Positions 26,002-35,198 are shown, counted from the first letter of the stretch. The stretch: 64,000 nt of DNA from Streptomyces lincolnensis (GCF_021173675.1 NZ_JAIHON010000005.1:62001-126000), one strand, 5' to 3'. Program-made: numbers and translations. The notes: a model not told the origin generated them from the sequence alone.

Positions 26002-26711
26002 ACGAGAACACCCGTCACAAGACCCTGGCCGCGGCCACAGCCCGCGAATGGGACGCCTTCGTGATCGTCGTCGGCATGCTCAAGGGCGGCACCGGCAAGA
26101 CCACCTCGGCCTGGTTCATCGCCCTCTACTACGCCGTCGTCCTCGACCTGCCGACGCTGCTGCTGGACGCCGACGCCACCAGCCAGTCCGCCTACGACTG
26201 GTTCAAGGTCGCCCAGGCCGAGGGCTTCGAAATCCCGGCCAACCTGGTGGTCGAGCGGTACCCGTTCGACGACATCGCCGAGTACATCCGTGAGAAGCGT
26301 GCCGAGTTCGGAGCGATCGTGGTCGACGCCGGCGGCGGCAGCGCCCGCATCTTCCACGAGGCTGTTACCGAGGCAAACCGGCTGATCGTGCCGGTCGCCC
26401 CCACCAAGATCGAGCGCCGCAAGCTCGTGGCCACCTTCGACGAGGCCGAGCGCGCCGCCGCCCGCAACGAGCGCGACGTCACCGCCCACGTGGTCCTCGT
26501 GAAGGCCGACGACCGCACCAGCCTGCCCCGCACAGCGAAGGACAAGCTGCTGGAACCCGAGAAGGGCGAGGGCATCGGCCCGGACCGCGACGAACCCTTC
26601 CCGCTCGCCGAGACGACCATCCACTCCTGGGTGCACTACATGGAGGCCTTCGGCGAGATCCCCACCGAGCTGAGCGAGTACGCCGAACTGATGAAGGAGC
26701 TCACGGCATGA
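25998..26711 (+). CDS. parA: ParA-like partition ATPase
   Basis: 237-aa Walker-type partition ATPase. Start at GTG 25998 (MNENTRHK), overlapping the upstream stop; longer in-frame starts run through other genes. The deviant Walker A motif KGGTGKTT (residues 29-36) has the signature lysine of the ParA/MinD family. Switch I/Walker A' is LLLDADATSQSA (about 53-64) and Walker B IVVDAGGG (about 104-111). There is no N-terminal HTH, so it is a small, type Ib-like ParA that relies on a partner for autoregulation. It presumably positions the replicon by ATP-dependent binding to nucleoid DNA. The downstream gene overlaps by ATGA and supplies the partner. Confidence 0.9.
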   Translation: MNENTRHKTLAAATAREWDAFVIVVGMLKGGTGKTTSAWFIALYYAVVLDLPTLLLDADATSQSAYDWFKVAQAEGFEIPANLVVERYPFDDIAEYIREKRAEFGAIVVDAGGGSARIFHEAVTEANRLIVPVAPTKIERRKLVATFDEAERAAARNERDVTAHVVLVKADDRTSLPRTAKDKLLEPEKGEGIGPDRDEPFPLAETTIHSWVHYMEAFGEIPTELSEYAELMKELTA

Positions 26712-27559
26712 GCGAGCGCATGAAGCCCCCCACCCGCCGCACCGGCCGCACCCTCGGCGGCGGGTCCAAGAAGGCGACCCCGCCGCCCCCTCCCCCGGCC
26801 GCCGAGCTCACCCCAGAGCAGTACGCCGCCGAACAGGCCGCTGCCCAGGGCGAAGGCCGCCCCACGGCGAGCAAGGCGCAGGTTCAGCCCGCTCCTTCCG
26901 CCGTTCCCGCCGAGGCATCGGCACAGGGCCAGACCGGGGCGGTGCCCGAAGTGGCGCAGACCTCAGCCCAGCCGACTGCCGAGGCGCCGAGCGGCCCGGT
27001 GCCGGAGCCGGCTGCCAGTCAGCCGACTCACCCGGCCGACTTCGCCCCCGAGGCGGGGACAAGGGGCGGCGGGGTACCGGTGGAACGGCAGATGCCGCCT
27101 GTGGCCCCGGCTGCCGAACCCGCAGCACCTGCCCTCCAGCCCACGCAGTCGACCGAACCCATTGCGCAACACGGCTCGTTCGCGGCTCCTGGCGCAGTCT
27201 CGGGCGCTGAGGTGGCGCTTCGCCCTGCAACTCCTCCGACGGCAGGCGGCAACGGGTTCCCGGTGAGGGCCGATGTTGCACGGGCTCACCAGGAACAGGA
27301 AGCACAATCGCAGGCAGCGCCCAGCGAGGGAACACCATGGGCTCAGGGATCCGGCCGTCCCAAGGACATTCCTGAGACCGCCGTCGTTCTCAACCAGCGC
27401 ATCATCGCGCGCGAGAGTCTCGACTCGTCGGTCCCCGCCGCACTGAAGCTGAAGAAGCGGATCAAGCGCTTCGCGCTGGACAACGAACTCGATCACCTGC
27501 CCATCGGCGACATCGTCTCCGTTGCGCTGGACGAGTGGCTCACCGCCCGCGGGTTCTGA
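26708..27559 (+). CDS. ParB-like partner protein with long disordered N-terminus
   Basis: 283-aa protein overlapping parA by ATGA. Residues 1-225 are Pro/Ala/Gln/Glu-rich low complexity (ATPPPPPPAAELTPEQ onwards), predicted disordered, with a basic start (PPTRRTGRTLGGGSKK). The last 60 residues are the only ordered part: ALKLKKRIKRFALDNELDH followed by IGDIVSVALDEWLTARGF, which looks like a ribbon-helix-helix or similar small DNA-binding unit. No ParB/Spo0J nuclease-like domain exists, so it is a type Ib-style ParB analogue. The same C-terminal unit recurs in the small gene at 27689. The gene is followed by a GC-rich hairpin and a 22-bp palindrome that is a plausible binding site. Confidence 0.7.
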   Translation: MSERMKPPTRRTGRTLGGGSKKATPPPPPPAAELTPEQYAAEQAAAQGEGRPTASKAQVQPAPSAVPAEASAQGQTGAVPEVAQTSAQPTAEAPSGPVPEPAASQPTHPADFAPEAGTRGGGVPVERQMPPVAPAAEPAAPALQPTQSTEPIAQHGSFAAPGAVSGAEVALRPATPPTAGGNGFPVRADVARAHQEQEAQSQAAPSEGTPWAQGSGRPKDIPETAVVLNQRIIARESLDSSVPAALKLKKRIKRFALDNELDHLPIGDIVSVALDEWLTARGF

Positions 27560-27582
27560 TTCTGACTGCAGTGCACGGGGGG

Positions 27583-27615
27583 GGGCGGCCGCCCCACGCT
27601 GGGGTGCGGCCGCCC
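27583..27615. terminator. GC-rich hairpin ending the partition operon
   Basis: GGGCGGCCGC is repeated in inverted order around CCCACGCTGGGG just 24 bp after the ParB-like stop. The very stable stem fits a factor-independent terminator. Confidence 0.65.
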
Positions 27616-27630
27616 GTCGCGCCGACTATT

Positions 27631-27664
27631 CCAATAGCCCAATAGGCGGGTAGCTATCCGCCTA
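27631..27664. promoter_or_regulatory. 22-bp palindrome plus CCAATAG repeats, centromere/operator candidate
   Basis: A palindrome at 27643-27664 has half-sites TAGGCGGGTAG and CTATCCGCCTA, matching at 10 of 11 positions, preceded by two direct CCAATAG repeats 8 bp apart (27631-27637, 27639-27645). It sits 25 bp before the small RHH-like gene and after the partition operon. Ribbon-helix-helix partners usually bind such sites as operators and centromeres. Confidence 0.5.
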
Positions 27665-27688
27665 GCCGGACCGACCGGAGCAGCTCTA

Positions 27689-28000
27689 GTGCCTGATCAC
27701 TCCCCCTATGCCCGCCGACTGCGGGAAATCGCTGACGCGCTCGACGCCGAGTTCCAGCCAAACGACGACGCTCTTACGCCGCATCCGGACACCCTGAACG
27801 TCATCAAAGACCGGCACACCAAACGAGGGCAGCTCAACCACGCCGTCCCTGAAGTTCTTCAGTTCCAGCGCCGGATCCGCCGCTGCAACGCCGACACCGA
27901 CATCCCTCATGGTGACATCGTCGCTCTCGCCCTTGACGCCTGGCTCCGCGCAAAGGGCTACCCACCGGACCTCAAACCACCAGGGCCAGAAGCCCCTTAA
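27689..28000 (+). CDS. Small DNA-binding-like paralogue of the ParB-like C-terminus
   Basis: 103-aa protein starting at GTG 27689. Its C-terminal half, VLQFQRRIRRCNADTDIPHG then DIVALALDAWLRAKGY, aligns with the end of the ParB-like protein (LKLKKRIKRFALDNELDHLPIG, DIVSVALDEWLTARGF). The long disordered tail of the larger protein is absent; instead there is a short N-terminal helix (YARRLREIADALDAEFQP). It lies just after the 22-bp palindrome and may be a minor partition protein or the repressor of its own promoter. It is convergent with the large STAND gene, which ends 64 bp away. Confidence 0.7.
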   Translation: MPDHSPYARRLREIADALDAEFQPNDDALTPHPDTLNVIKDRHTKRGQLNHAVPEVLQFQRRIRRCNADTDIPHGDIVALALDAWLRAKGYPPDLKPPGPEAP

Positions 28001-28063
28001 CCAGCCGTCTCGTTGCGGAAGCAAGTGTGGCACCGTACTTCACCATGAGGGTGGCTTTGCCAA

Positions 28064-31000
28064 TCACTCCAGGTCTCGTTCTGTCCGCTGCGGGGTACCC
28101 TGGCGAACGCTCATGTCCGCCCCTAGCCGGGCGATGACGTTCGATTCGACATAGGGGTGTTGGCCTTGGTGGTAGTCGTCTCGTAGCTGCATTCGCTCGT
28201 ACCAGTGCCACACAACCAGCTCAAAGTTGTGCTCCACCAGGAATTTCTGCAGCAAGGGCTTTCTCACCAAAAGCGCCCGACTCGCATCCCCAGGTTCCTC
28301 GTAGTAGGTGAACATGGGCGCGCCGGCAGTATCGAGCCAGCTCGGGCCTCGCATATCGAAAGTCAGTCCCGCGGCCTGCTGGATGAAGGTCGAGGGCAGG
28401 ACGGCGGTTGCGGATTCACCGATGGAGCAGTCAAGGATGCTGCCCTCCCAGGTGTACTGCTCGATGGTGGGTACGACCTCCACGACTTTCCCGCCGATCG
28501 ATACCGAGCGAAGGGCGTCGTGCCGGTGCGGGCAGCTCGGCCCCACCCGTCCTACTTCGCCTACATAGCAGCAGTCGGTGTGACCGTTGGAGCCGACGAG
28601 ATCGCGGAGGTCGTGACGTGATTCATTTCGCAAGGCGTTCAAGAGGGTGCCGGCAGCATCCGCCTTGACGAGCAGCGTGTCGACGGCGCCCTTCTCCTGA
28701 AGGCCGCGCCAGCCCTTGTCGGCCAACGGATCGACCTTCTTCACGAAGCTTTCGAGTACCACCCAGTCATGGCCTTCTCGATCACGGACGAACAAGGAGC
28801 TGGCCATGGTCGGTTCGGAGGCGGAATCGGCCAGGAATCGTCTGATGTCTCCGCGGTATCGGCTGAAGTCGAGGCGGCCAGGTGGCCACTCTTCGAGGTT
28901 GATCAGCGACGAACTCCATGCCGTTACGCCATTGCCGCCGTCTTCTTCATTGAAGGCGTGGTAGTCGATCGGGGGCAGACTCGGGTCGATCTCTCGGTCG
29001 CCGATGATCTGATGCAATCCCTCATACGGTGCACTATCTCCGAAACGCCGCGAACTCTGGTAATTGTCTGCAACCCGGGCCAGTAGTTCGTGGTATGCCA
29101 TCCACTGATACTTCTTGCCCCAGCGTTCGGCCTTGTGTCCTTCTCTGCCGCGCCCATGGCCGATGCGTCGGTCTTCATCTCCGAAGAGCTTGGGTGTCCA
29201 GCCGAGACTGATTGTGCGGCGGAAGATCCAGCGGCAAGCAACGTCCGCCGGGTACTCGTCATCGACCGGCTTGGGATACACAAACGCGGCGTCCCATAGC
29301 TCTCTCTGCTCTTCGCTCAGCGGATCCTCTGCATGGTTCAGAAGGAGCTCAAGCGAGCTCAAGGTTTGCTCTTCAGGGGTGCGCAGCTCGTCGGCCAGGG
29401 TCACCTTCTGTTCATCGCTTAGGGACGCGACGAACTTCTCCCAACGGCTCTTGATGAACCGCGGTTCCCGGGACCGTCGTTCGGGATAGGTCTGCCCGGT
29501 GCGGTAGCGCGAGAAGTGATGGACGCCAGGTTGGACGACGTAGCGGGCGAAGTCACCCATGCCCATCAATGAGAAGTCGATCGACGAATAGCTCTCGTCA
29601 GCCGGTTGCCCTTCGCGCCATCCGTACTTGGCCTTGAGCGTCGCCTCCGTCGGTGGCGGGCCAGGCATCGCCAGTCCGTACGGGCGCCGGGACGCATGTA
29701 GCGCTGATGCGGGCAGCAGTTGCTGCGCTACGGCCCATCGGACGACACCGCGGGCGGCGTCGAGGAGTAGTTCATCCGGTCGCACGGGTGGGGTGAAGAC
29801 GAGGTGGTGGACCAGATGGGCCAGGGATTTGGCCTGATCAGCCTGTTTCGGTGAGCTGCGCAGGAGTGCGCCGTAGGCGATCGCGATCACACGTTGCACT
29901 ACGTAGGGATCGTCGACCGCCCAGAAACGCTCGACGAGTGCGCGCATGACATCGAGGTGCCCACGTAGCAGTTGCACCAGGGCCTTGGTAGTCCAGTCCC
30001 GCATAAATCGGTTCGGAGAAGCCAAGAGCCAGCACAATGGGATGCAGGCAAGCTCGACTACTTTGGCGTCGTAAGCGGGATAGGGTCCCCCAGCCGCCCA
30101 GCGGGCCAGTCGTGCTGCCGTGCCCGACGCGTCGAACAGCGCGTGATACATCGCAAACCCGAAATCGCTGTCGCGCTCTGGCATCTTCTGCTGAAGGAGA
30201 TACCGGTGCAGTCCCTCGCCGTTGAGGCGGTTGTTGGGCTGTGGTGCGAGGGCGAACAGCACCCCAAAGAACTCCGAACGGCGCAGATAGGGCTGTGCCT
30301 CGTTCAACAGGTCGATCGTCCGCTGTGTGATTGCTTCCGAGGCACGGTACGGCAATGTCTCCACGAGTGACTCGTAGAGTCGGCGGGCGCGTTGATGCTG
30401 GTCCCAGGCTGCCCTGTCTTGGTGCCGGTCGGGCGGGTCCGTCATCCTGATGCTCAGCAGGTCCGGCAGCTCCACACCGTAGACCTCCGGGAACAGGATA
30501 GTCGCGGCCTCGTTGATCCCCCAGCTACTCTCCTCCGTCAGCCATTGACTCACCGCTTCGTCGTTGAGCGGATCGGCGAACAGTGCAAGCCGACGCCTCA
30601 AGAGCAGGAAGTCCGCGAAGGCTTGGAAGACAATGCGGATGCCTTCCCCGGTGTTTCCGTTCCCGAGGTAGAGACGCTCGCGTGTGAGTACTCCCTCTTC
30701 CTGCAGGAGGCCCAAGAGCCGGGCAGTGTCGATCCGGGGTTCTTCGAGCGACGACCTGACGGTCTGATGGGCGCTGGCAGCGCTCATGCTCTCGCGGCCG
30801 AGCCGGGACAACTCGTCGAGGAGCGCGTCGAGGGCGTCGCGGACGTGAGTCTGCGCTGCCTGCAGTTCGTAGCTTGATGTTGCGTCGGGGCGGAGGCGGC
30901 GAGCGACCGTGCCGATCTTTGCGCTGAGGTAGCGCTCAAAGATGGCGATGCGGCCCTCGTGGCCGGTTGGGGCCGCGTGAGTGTCGGCCTCCGAGAGGCT

Positions 31001-32581
31001 TTCGCAGTACAGGCGGAGGAAGAGCGGCAGCGTGAATTCGGGTGTCAAGAGCGGGATTTTGGGAGCTTCGAGGCCGTAGTGGTCGAAGTAGCGCTGTGTC
31101 GCCTCGACTTCTCGCTCTGCGAATCCCGGGTGCGTGCGGTGGACGTAGTGTTTGTCCTCGTTGCCCTCCAGAACGAGATCACGGTAAGTGTCGCGGCAGG
31201 AGACGACGAGGGCGATGTGGGGATGTCGGGCCACGGCAGCCCGCAGCTTCGGAAGATGCGTTCGCCAGAAGTCGGCTGGTGTGGTCTCGTTGAGGGCATC
31301 GATGAAAATCACGAACCGGCTACCGGCCGTTGCGGCTGCTTCGCCAGCAGCGTCCATGGCACTGAGCAGGACATCGCCGCCGACGGGCTCCAGACCGAGC
31401 TGATCAGCGATGCTCGCCCAGAGGTCGCCCCTGCCGAACTGTGCACCGGCTAGGAACACCGCGGGCCGATCGGCGAGCAGAGCGCGGTGGGTGGCATCAA
31501 GGAGCAGGTGTGTCTTGCCCGACCCGGCTTGTCCCGTAAGAAAGTAGGCGCGCCGCCGGAAAGCTCGGCCGATCGAAGACTCAAGCCATGAGTGCAGTTC
31601 GTTGATCGCTGTGCGCAGGACACCGACGCCGTATCCCTCGGCCCGTTCCGGGGGGCTCTGATTCCGCTTGGGGTCGTCGCTCGGCAGCTCTCGCCACTCG
31701 GCCCTCGCCCGTCGCTCATAGTCCCTGGCAGCTTCAATGGCTTCGGCAGTAGCCGATAGCTGATCGGTGAGGTGCACTAGGGGAGTTGGGGGATCCCCTG
31801 CTTGTACTGCAAGGGCACTCGCGGTTGCCTTCAAGGCAGCTGCCGTGTCATGGACGGCCTGGTACGGGGCAGCGTCAGGATCATCCTCGTCTTTGACCAG
31901 GACATGTAGATCGTTTACGGCGGTGATGACGTCGCGGCGCAGTCGATTGAAATGTGTGAGGACCGACTGGTCGAAGCCGAGCGCGACCAGGTCTTCCTGG
32001 ATGGGAAGGTCGACCTGCAGGTCGGGCCGGTACTTCTCGCCCGCGGCATCCGCCTGCTCCATATAGCGCTGCTCCAGCCAGTCGCGGCCGAGAACCACGT
32101 GATTCCACCAGAACCAGCGCCGGCCACGGTGCTCCGGCTTGGCCAGCTCGTCGAGCAGGTCGCTCTCCTGTACCAGCTCGAACTGAATCTTCTCGGCGCC
32201 GGGGATCGTCTTCTTCCAGGTGGAGACCTTGGCTTCGTACTTCTGTCGCTGAGACGTGCGCTCACCGCCGAGCGTGCCGGTGGCGAGGTTCCAGGAGATC
32301 GCGAACGTCAGCTTGCGGAGCTGTGGGCGCTCCTTGGCGACGCGCTTCACTGAATCCGTCATGGCGGTCAGGAGCGGGCCGATGCCGTCAACGTGCTTGG
32401 CTTGCCAGCCCCACTCCGTGCCGTCCGGCAGGGTGGCGTACCACTCCACGCCGCCGTCAGGGTTGCCGGTCCGGATGGCCTGAATTCCTGGTGGCACGCG
32501 GTTCTTGAGCAGCTGATACGACAGCTCTTCGAATGCCCGGCTCTGCTCGCCGTTCCAGGCCCGAAGCGTCTTAAAGCTCAA
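28064..32581 (-). CDS. Avs-like nuclease-STAND NTPase
   Basis: 1505-aa protein. The N-terminal 150 residues look like a PD-(D/E)xK nuclease: FEELSYQLL, Asp/Glu in GNPDGGVEWYAT (39-50) and WGWQAKHVD (58-65), i.e. the D...QxK form used by Mrr/Cap4-type DNases. A STAND/NACHT NTPase follows: Walker A TGQAGSGKTH near 350, Walker B FVIFIDALNET near 423, and a VVSCRDTYRD sensor. The remaining 900 residues are helical with no clear repeat unit and probably form the ligand sensor. Family knowledge: antiviral STAND (Avs-type) proteins bind phage proteins, oligomerise and activate the N-terminal nuclease. This fits that plan, but the exact Avs class cannot be set. It is a single-gene system, transcribed away from the XRE/ImmA gene. 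Confidence 0.8.
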   Translation of the reverse strand: MSFKTLRAWNGEQSRAFEELSYQLLKNRVPPGIQAIRTGNPDGGVEWYATLPDGTEWGWQAKHVDGIGPLLTAMTDSVKRVAKERPQLRKLTFAISWNLATGTLGGERTSQRQKYEAKVSTWKKTIPGAEKIQFELVQESDLLDELAKPEHRGRRWFWWNHVVLGRDWLEQRYMEQADAAGEKYRPDLQVDLPIQEDLVALGFDQSVLTHFNRLRRDVITAVNDLHVLVKDEDDPDAAPYQAVHDTAAALKATASALAVQAGDPPTPLVHLTDQLSATAEAIEAARDYERRARAEWRELPSDDPKRNQSPPERAEGYGVGVLRTAINELHSWLESSIGRAFRRRAYFLTGQAGSGKTHLLLDATHRALLADRPAVFLAGAQFGRGDLWASIADQLGLEPVGGDVLLSAMDAAGEAAATAGSRFVIFIDALNETTPADFWRTHLPKLRAAVARHPHIALVVSCRDTYRDLVLEGNEDKHYVHRTHPGFAEREVEATQRYFDHYGLEAPKIPLLTPEFTLPLFLRLYCESLSEADTHAAPTGHEGRIAIFERYLSAKIGTVARRLRPDATSSYELQAAQTHVRDALDALLDELSRLGRESMSAASAHQTVRSSLEEPRIDTARLLGLLQEEGVLTRERLYLGNGNTGEGIRIVFQAFADFLLLRRRLALFADPLNDEAVSQWLTEESSWGINEAATILFPEVYGVELPDLLSIRMTDPPDRHQDRAAWDQHQRARRLYESLVETLPYRASEAITQRTIDLLNEAQPYLRRSEFFGVLFALAPQPNNRLNGEGLHRYLLQQKMPERDSDFGFAMYHALFDASGTAARLARWAAGGPYPAYDAKVVELACIPLCWLLASPNRFMRDWTTKALVQLLRGHLDVMRALVERFWAVDDPYVVQRVIAIAYGALLRSSPKQADQAKSLAHLVHHLVFTPPVRPDELLLDAARGVVRWAVAQQLLPASALHASRRPYGLAMPGPPPTEATLKAKYGWREGQPADESYSSIDFSLMGMGDFARYVVQPGVHHFSRYRTGQTYPERRSREPRFIKSRWEKFVASLSDEQKVTLADELRTPEEQTLSSLELLLNHAEDPLSEEQRELWDAAFVYPKPVDDEYPADVACRWIFRRTISLGWTPKLFGDEDRRIGHGRGREGHKAERWGKKYQWMAYHELLARVADNYQSSRRFGDSAPYEGLHQIIGDREIDPSLPPIDYHAFNEEDGGNGVTAWSSSLINLEEWPPGRLDFSRYRGDIRRFLADSASEPTMASSLFVRDREGHDWVVLESFVKKVDPLADKGWRGLQEKGAVDTLLVKADAAGTLLNALRNESRHDLRDLVGSNGHTDCCYVGEVGRVGPSCPHRHDALRSVSIGGKVVEVVPTIEQYTWEGSILDCSIGESATAVLPSTFIQQAAGLTFDMRGPSWLDTAGAPMFTYYEEPGDASRALLVRKPLLQKFLVEHNFELVVWHWYERMQLRDDYHQGQHPYVESNVIARLGADMSVRQGTPQRTERDLE

Positions 32582-32919
32582 ACCGTCTCCACCCCTCGTG
32601 TTCCCTTCCGGCTTGGAGACTCAGATGCGATCGCCCACACGCCTGTCGAAGCCGATGCAGAGTCGCAGGACTAGCGGAGCAGGTGAGGAGCCATGCTAAG
32701 TCAGCATTGGTCGCGGCCACTCAGCTTCACCAATGAGCCACGGCCGCATGTCCGGCCCCAAGCGCACGAGACCCAAGCCCGTTCGCCAGGCGATCTTCGC
32801 ACCAGAAGTAAGTGCACACATCATGTACGGAATATTTTGAGGTATGTTTCTGAGTATACTGCGTTGAGTTGTATGGTGCTGTGCGCTGGAGCGCCTGACC
32901 GCGGGAGGTGGGTGTCGTC
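32582..32919. promoter_or_regulatory. Divergent promoter region, unusually AT-rich
   Basis: 338 bp between the STAND gene (leftward) and the XRE/ImmA gene (rightward). Bases 32815-32880 are clearly AT-richer than the surroundings and include AATATTTTGA and a possible -10 element TATACT at 32855-32860. A ribosome site GGGAGG (32903-32908) precedes ATG 32920. The XRE domain encoded next door is the likely regulator of both directions. No RNA gene seen. Confidence 0.45.
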
Positions 32920-34038
32920 ATGGGTGACGTCGTCGGCTTGGTGGCGCAGCCCGCCATGTTGACACTGGCCCGTGAGTCGCGTGGTTGGACGCAGGCGGAC
33001 CTGGCACGGGAGATGACTCGCCTCGCGGCCAACGAGACGGTGTCGCAGGGGTATGTCAGCCGGGCCGAAGCCGGTCGCCTGGCAGTGAAGGGCGAGCGTC
33101 TCGCCCTGTTCGCCGCAGCTCTCAGATACACGCCGGAGATGCTATGCCGCGCCACTGACAATGGCGGGGTTGGCGTGGGGCTCGTTCACCACCGTAAGCG
33201 CGCCTCCATGGGCGCACCGGCGCTCCGACGCGTCCATGCGACGCTGGCAGTTACGCGCCTCCAGGTGGAAACACTGACGACCGCGAGCCACGACGACGAG
33301 AAGCATGCCTTCAGACACATCGCGGTCGACGACTTTGATACGCCGGCCGATGCCGCGGAGACGCTGCGGTTGGAATGGGGGCTCCCGTCTGGTCCCGTCC
33401 CGAATGTGGTAGAGGTGCTCGAAGCCGCCGGCGCTCTACTCGTGGCTCGCGATCTCCAAGCGCGTGAGCTGGATGCCGTGAGCCAGTGGCCGCACGGTGA
33501 ACGCCCGCTCGTTCTGCTCAACTCGACTGCCCCTGCGGACCGTTATCGTTTCAGCCTGGCGCACGAGCTCGGGCACATCGTGATGCACACTGAGCCTGGG
33601 GACGGACGCTTGCAGGAACAGCAAGCCGATGAATTCGCAGCCGAATTCCTCATGCCGCACGAGGACATCGTGGCCGAGCTTCGGCCGCGTGTGGACTTGC
33701 AGCGGTTGGTGGAACTGAAGCGTCGGTGGAGGGTCTCGATGGCAGCAGTCGCCCGCCGAGCCAAGTCACTTGGCGTCCTCACCGAGTGGCAGTACCGCTC
33801 GCTCATGGTGGAGATGTCCGCCCTGGGCTACCGAACCACCGAACCCGTTACCTTCGAGTTCGAGACCCCGCGTCACCTTGCCGAGGTCGTGACCCGACTG
33901 AGGCAGCAGCACAACCTCGACCTGTCCCAGGCAGCCCACCTAGCCGGCCTGGAACTCGAGGAGTTCACCGAGATCTACTCATGTCCTTCCTCCGCCCCGG
34001 TGACCACACGGCCACCGGAATCGCCGACAAGTAGGTGA
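32920..34038 (+). CDS. XRE regulator fused to ImmA/IrrE metalloprotease
   Basis: 372-aa protein with an N-terminal Cro/C1 helix-turn-helix (LTLARESRGWTQADLAREM ... VSQGYVSRAEAGR) and a C-terminal ImmA/IrrE peptidase whose zinc motif HELGH is at 215-219, followed by the third ligand region QQADEFAAEFLMP. The GTG at 32908 overlaps the ribosome site, so ATG 32920 is taken. In mobile elements and DdrO/IrrE systems such proteases cleave an XRE repressor to derepress genes; here sensor protease and repressor are one chain. The end overlaps the next gene by GTGA, so it is coupled to the TGT-like protein. Likely role: DNA-damage- or infection-responsive switch for this locus (inference). A tail after about 310 (VVTRLRQQHNLDLSQAAHLAG) may be a second HTH. 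Confidence 0.88.
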   Translation: MGDVVGLVAQPAMLTLARESRGWTQADLAREMTRLAANETVSQGYVSRAEAGRLAVKGERLALFAAALRYTPEMLCRATDNGGVGVGLVHHRKRASMGAPALRRVHATLAVTRLQVETLTTASHDDEKHAFRHIAVDDFDTPADAAETLRLEWGLPSGPVPNVVEVLEAAGALLVARDLQARELDAVSQWPHGERPLVLLNSTAPADRYRFSLAHELGHIVMHTEPGDGRLQEQQADEFAAEFLMPHEDIVAELRPRVDLQRLVELKRRWRVSMAAVARRAKSLGVLTEWQYRSLMVEMSALGYRTTEPVTFEFETPRHLAEVVTRLRQQHNLDLSQAAHLAGLELEEFTEIYSCPSSAPVTTRPPESPTSR

Positions 34039-35198
34039 CAATGGCAAACTCGCCGTTCCCCGGCCGCACCCCCGCCCTGCGGGTCCTCGATGCGTCGGTA
34101 CCGGCCACGCCGCTGCTGCAGGGGCGTGTACTGCTGTATGAGAACGCCCGCTTCGTACCGCAGACGCGGACTCCGCTCGACGATGACCTCGGCGGCGTCG
34201 TCATGAGCGGGGAGAAGGCGGGTGAACGCGCCTACCAACTCCGAACCTCCGGCTACACAGGCGCCCTGCTGATCGACACTGCGGCCTACAAGACGCACAC
34301 GGCGACAGTCGATGAACCCTTTCTGCTGGACGGCAACGAGCTGTTCGACACGGTCGACACCTCGCTTGAGCTACAGAAGGCCCGCGGTGCCAGCGCCGCT
34401 CTCACACCGACTGGATACATCCCCCCGGGAGCCTCCAGGGCGCTCAAGGCGGTCATGCGCCAGTCCGAACGCATCGAGCGGGCAGACACAATCGTCAACC
34501 TCCCGATCGACATCGCCTGGCTCACCGATGAATTCCTCAGCCAGCTGATCGCCGTCTGCAAGCGCATCCCGCATCCGAAGGCCCTGACGCTGTTCCGGCA
34601 GTTCGATCCGATGGAGCAGGCCAAGAGTGTTCCCGCCAACCTGCGCCGCGTTGTAGCCGAGCTGCCTGATGTCGCCCTCCTGCGGACCGATCTGGCCGCA
34701 CTGGACGTACTCGCCCACGGCGGGCTGTTTGCCGGTATCGGCGCCGACAGCGCCAGTCGGCACAGCATTCCCCCTGGCGAGCGGGCGTTGTTCAACCCCA
34801 ACGGCGGTGGACCCCAATATCCGTCAGTGCTGATGCCAAGCCTGATGTGCTTCAAGGGCACCCAGTCTCTGGCCCGCCTGTACGCCAATCACCCGCCAGC
34901 AACGTGCAGCTGCGACGTCTGTGACGGACGCGGCCTGGACCGATTCAACGACCCGGGCGGCGAAGCGCGGCGAGAGTCGGAAGACCACAACATCAGCACC
35001 TGGAGCGCCTGGGTCATCGAGATCACCAGCAGGGAGCCCGGGCTGGAGCGCAAAGCGTGGTGGCGCGACAAGTGTGCCGCCGCCATCGCGCACTACGCCC
35101 TGGAAAACCAGCGCCTGGGACTGTCGGCAAATTCGAAGGCGGGCTTTGTAGTCCCTGACCCGCTGGGGGCCTGGGCAACGCTGCCGATCACGCCCTGA
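34035..35198 (+). CDS. Protein with a TGT-like zinc signature
   Basis: 387-aa protein, start GTG 34035 overlapping the preceding TGA (ATG 34041 is possible). I recognise no family, but C291-x-C293-x2-C296 with H318 (21 residues later) reproduces the C-x-C-x2-C...H zinc site of tRNA/DNA guanine transglycosylases. The length fits their TIM barrel, and alternating strand/helix blocks such as GYTGALLIDTAAYKTHT, NLPIDIAWLTDEF, HPKALTLFRQFDP and GGLFAGIGADSASRH are barrel-like. The usual catalytic aspartates (DSGG motif; DMFDC before the zinc site) are not evident, so activity may be lost or different. Translational coupling to an XRE-ImmA protein is unusual. It could be a nucleic-acid base-modifying or binding protein under protease control; that is inference. 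Confidence 0.6.
   Translation: MTMANSPFPGRTPALRVLDASVPATPLLQGRVLLYENARFVPQTRTPLDDDLGGVVMSGEKAGERAYQLRTSGYTGALLIDTAAYKTHTATVDEPFLLDGNELFDTVDTSLELQKARGASAALTPTGYIPPGASRALKAVMRQSERIERADTIVNLPIDIAWLTDEFLSQLIAVCKRIPHPKALTLFRQFDPMEQAKSVPANLRRVVAELPDVALLRTDLAALDVLAHGGLFAGIGADSASRHSIPPGERALFNPNGGGPQYPSVLMPSLMCFKGTQSLARLYANHPPATCSCDVCDGRGLDRFNDPGGEARRESEDHNISTWSAWVIEITSREPGLERKAWWRDKCAAAIAHYALENQRLGLSANSKAGFVVPDPLGAWATLPITP

Noticed and set aside
32920..34038. ICE-type ImmR/ImmA immunity switch
   Set aside because: Repressor and protease are fused here, and no relaxase, excisionase or conjugation genes are present around them.
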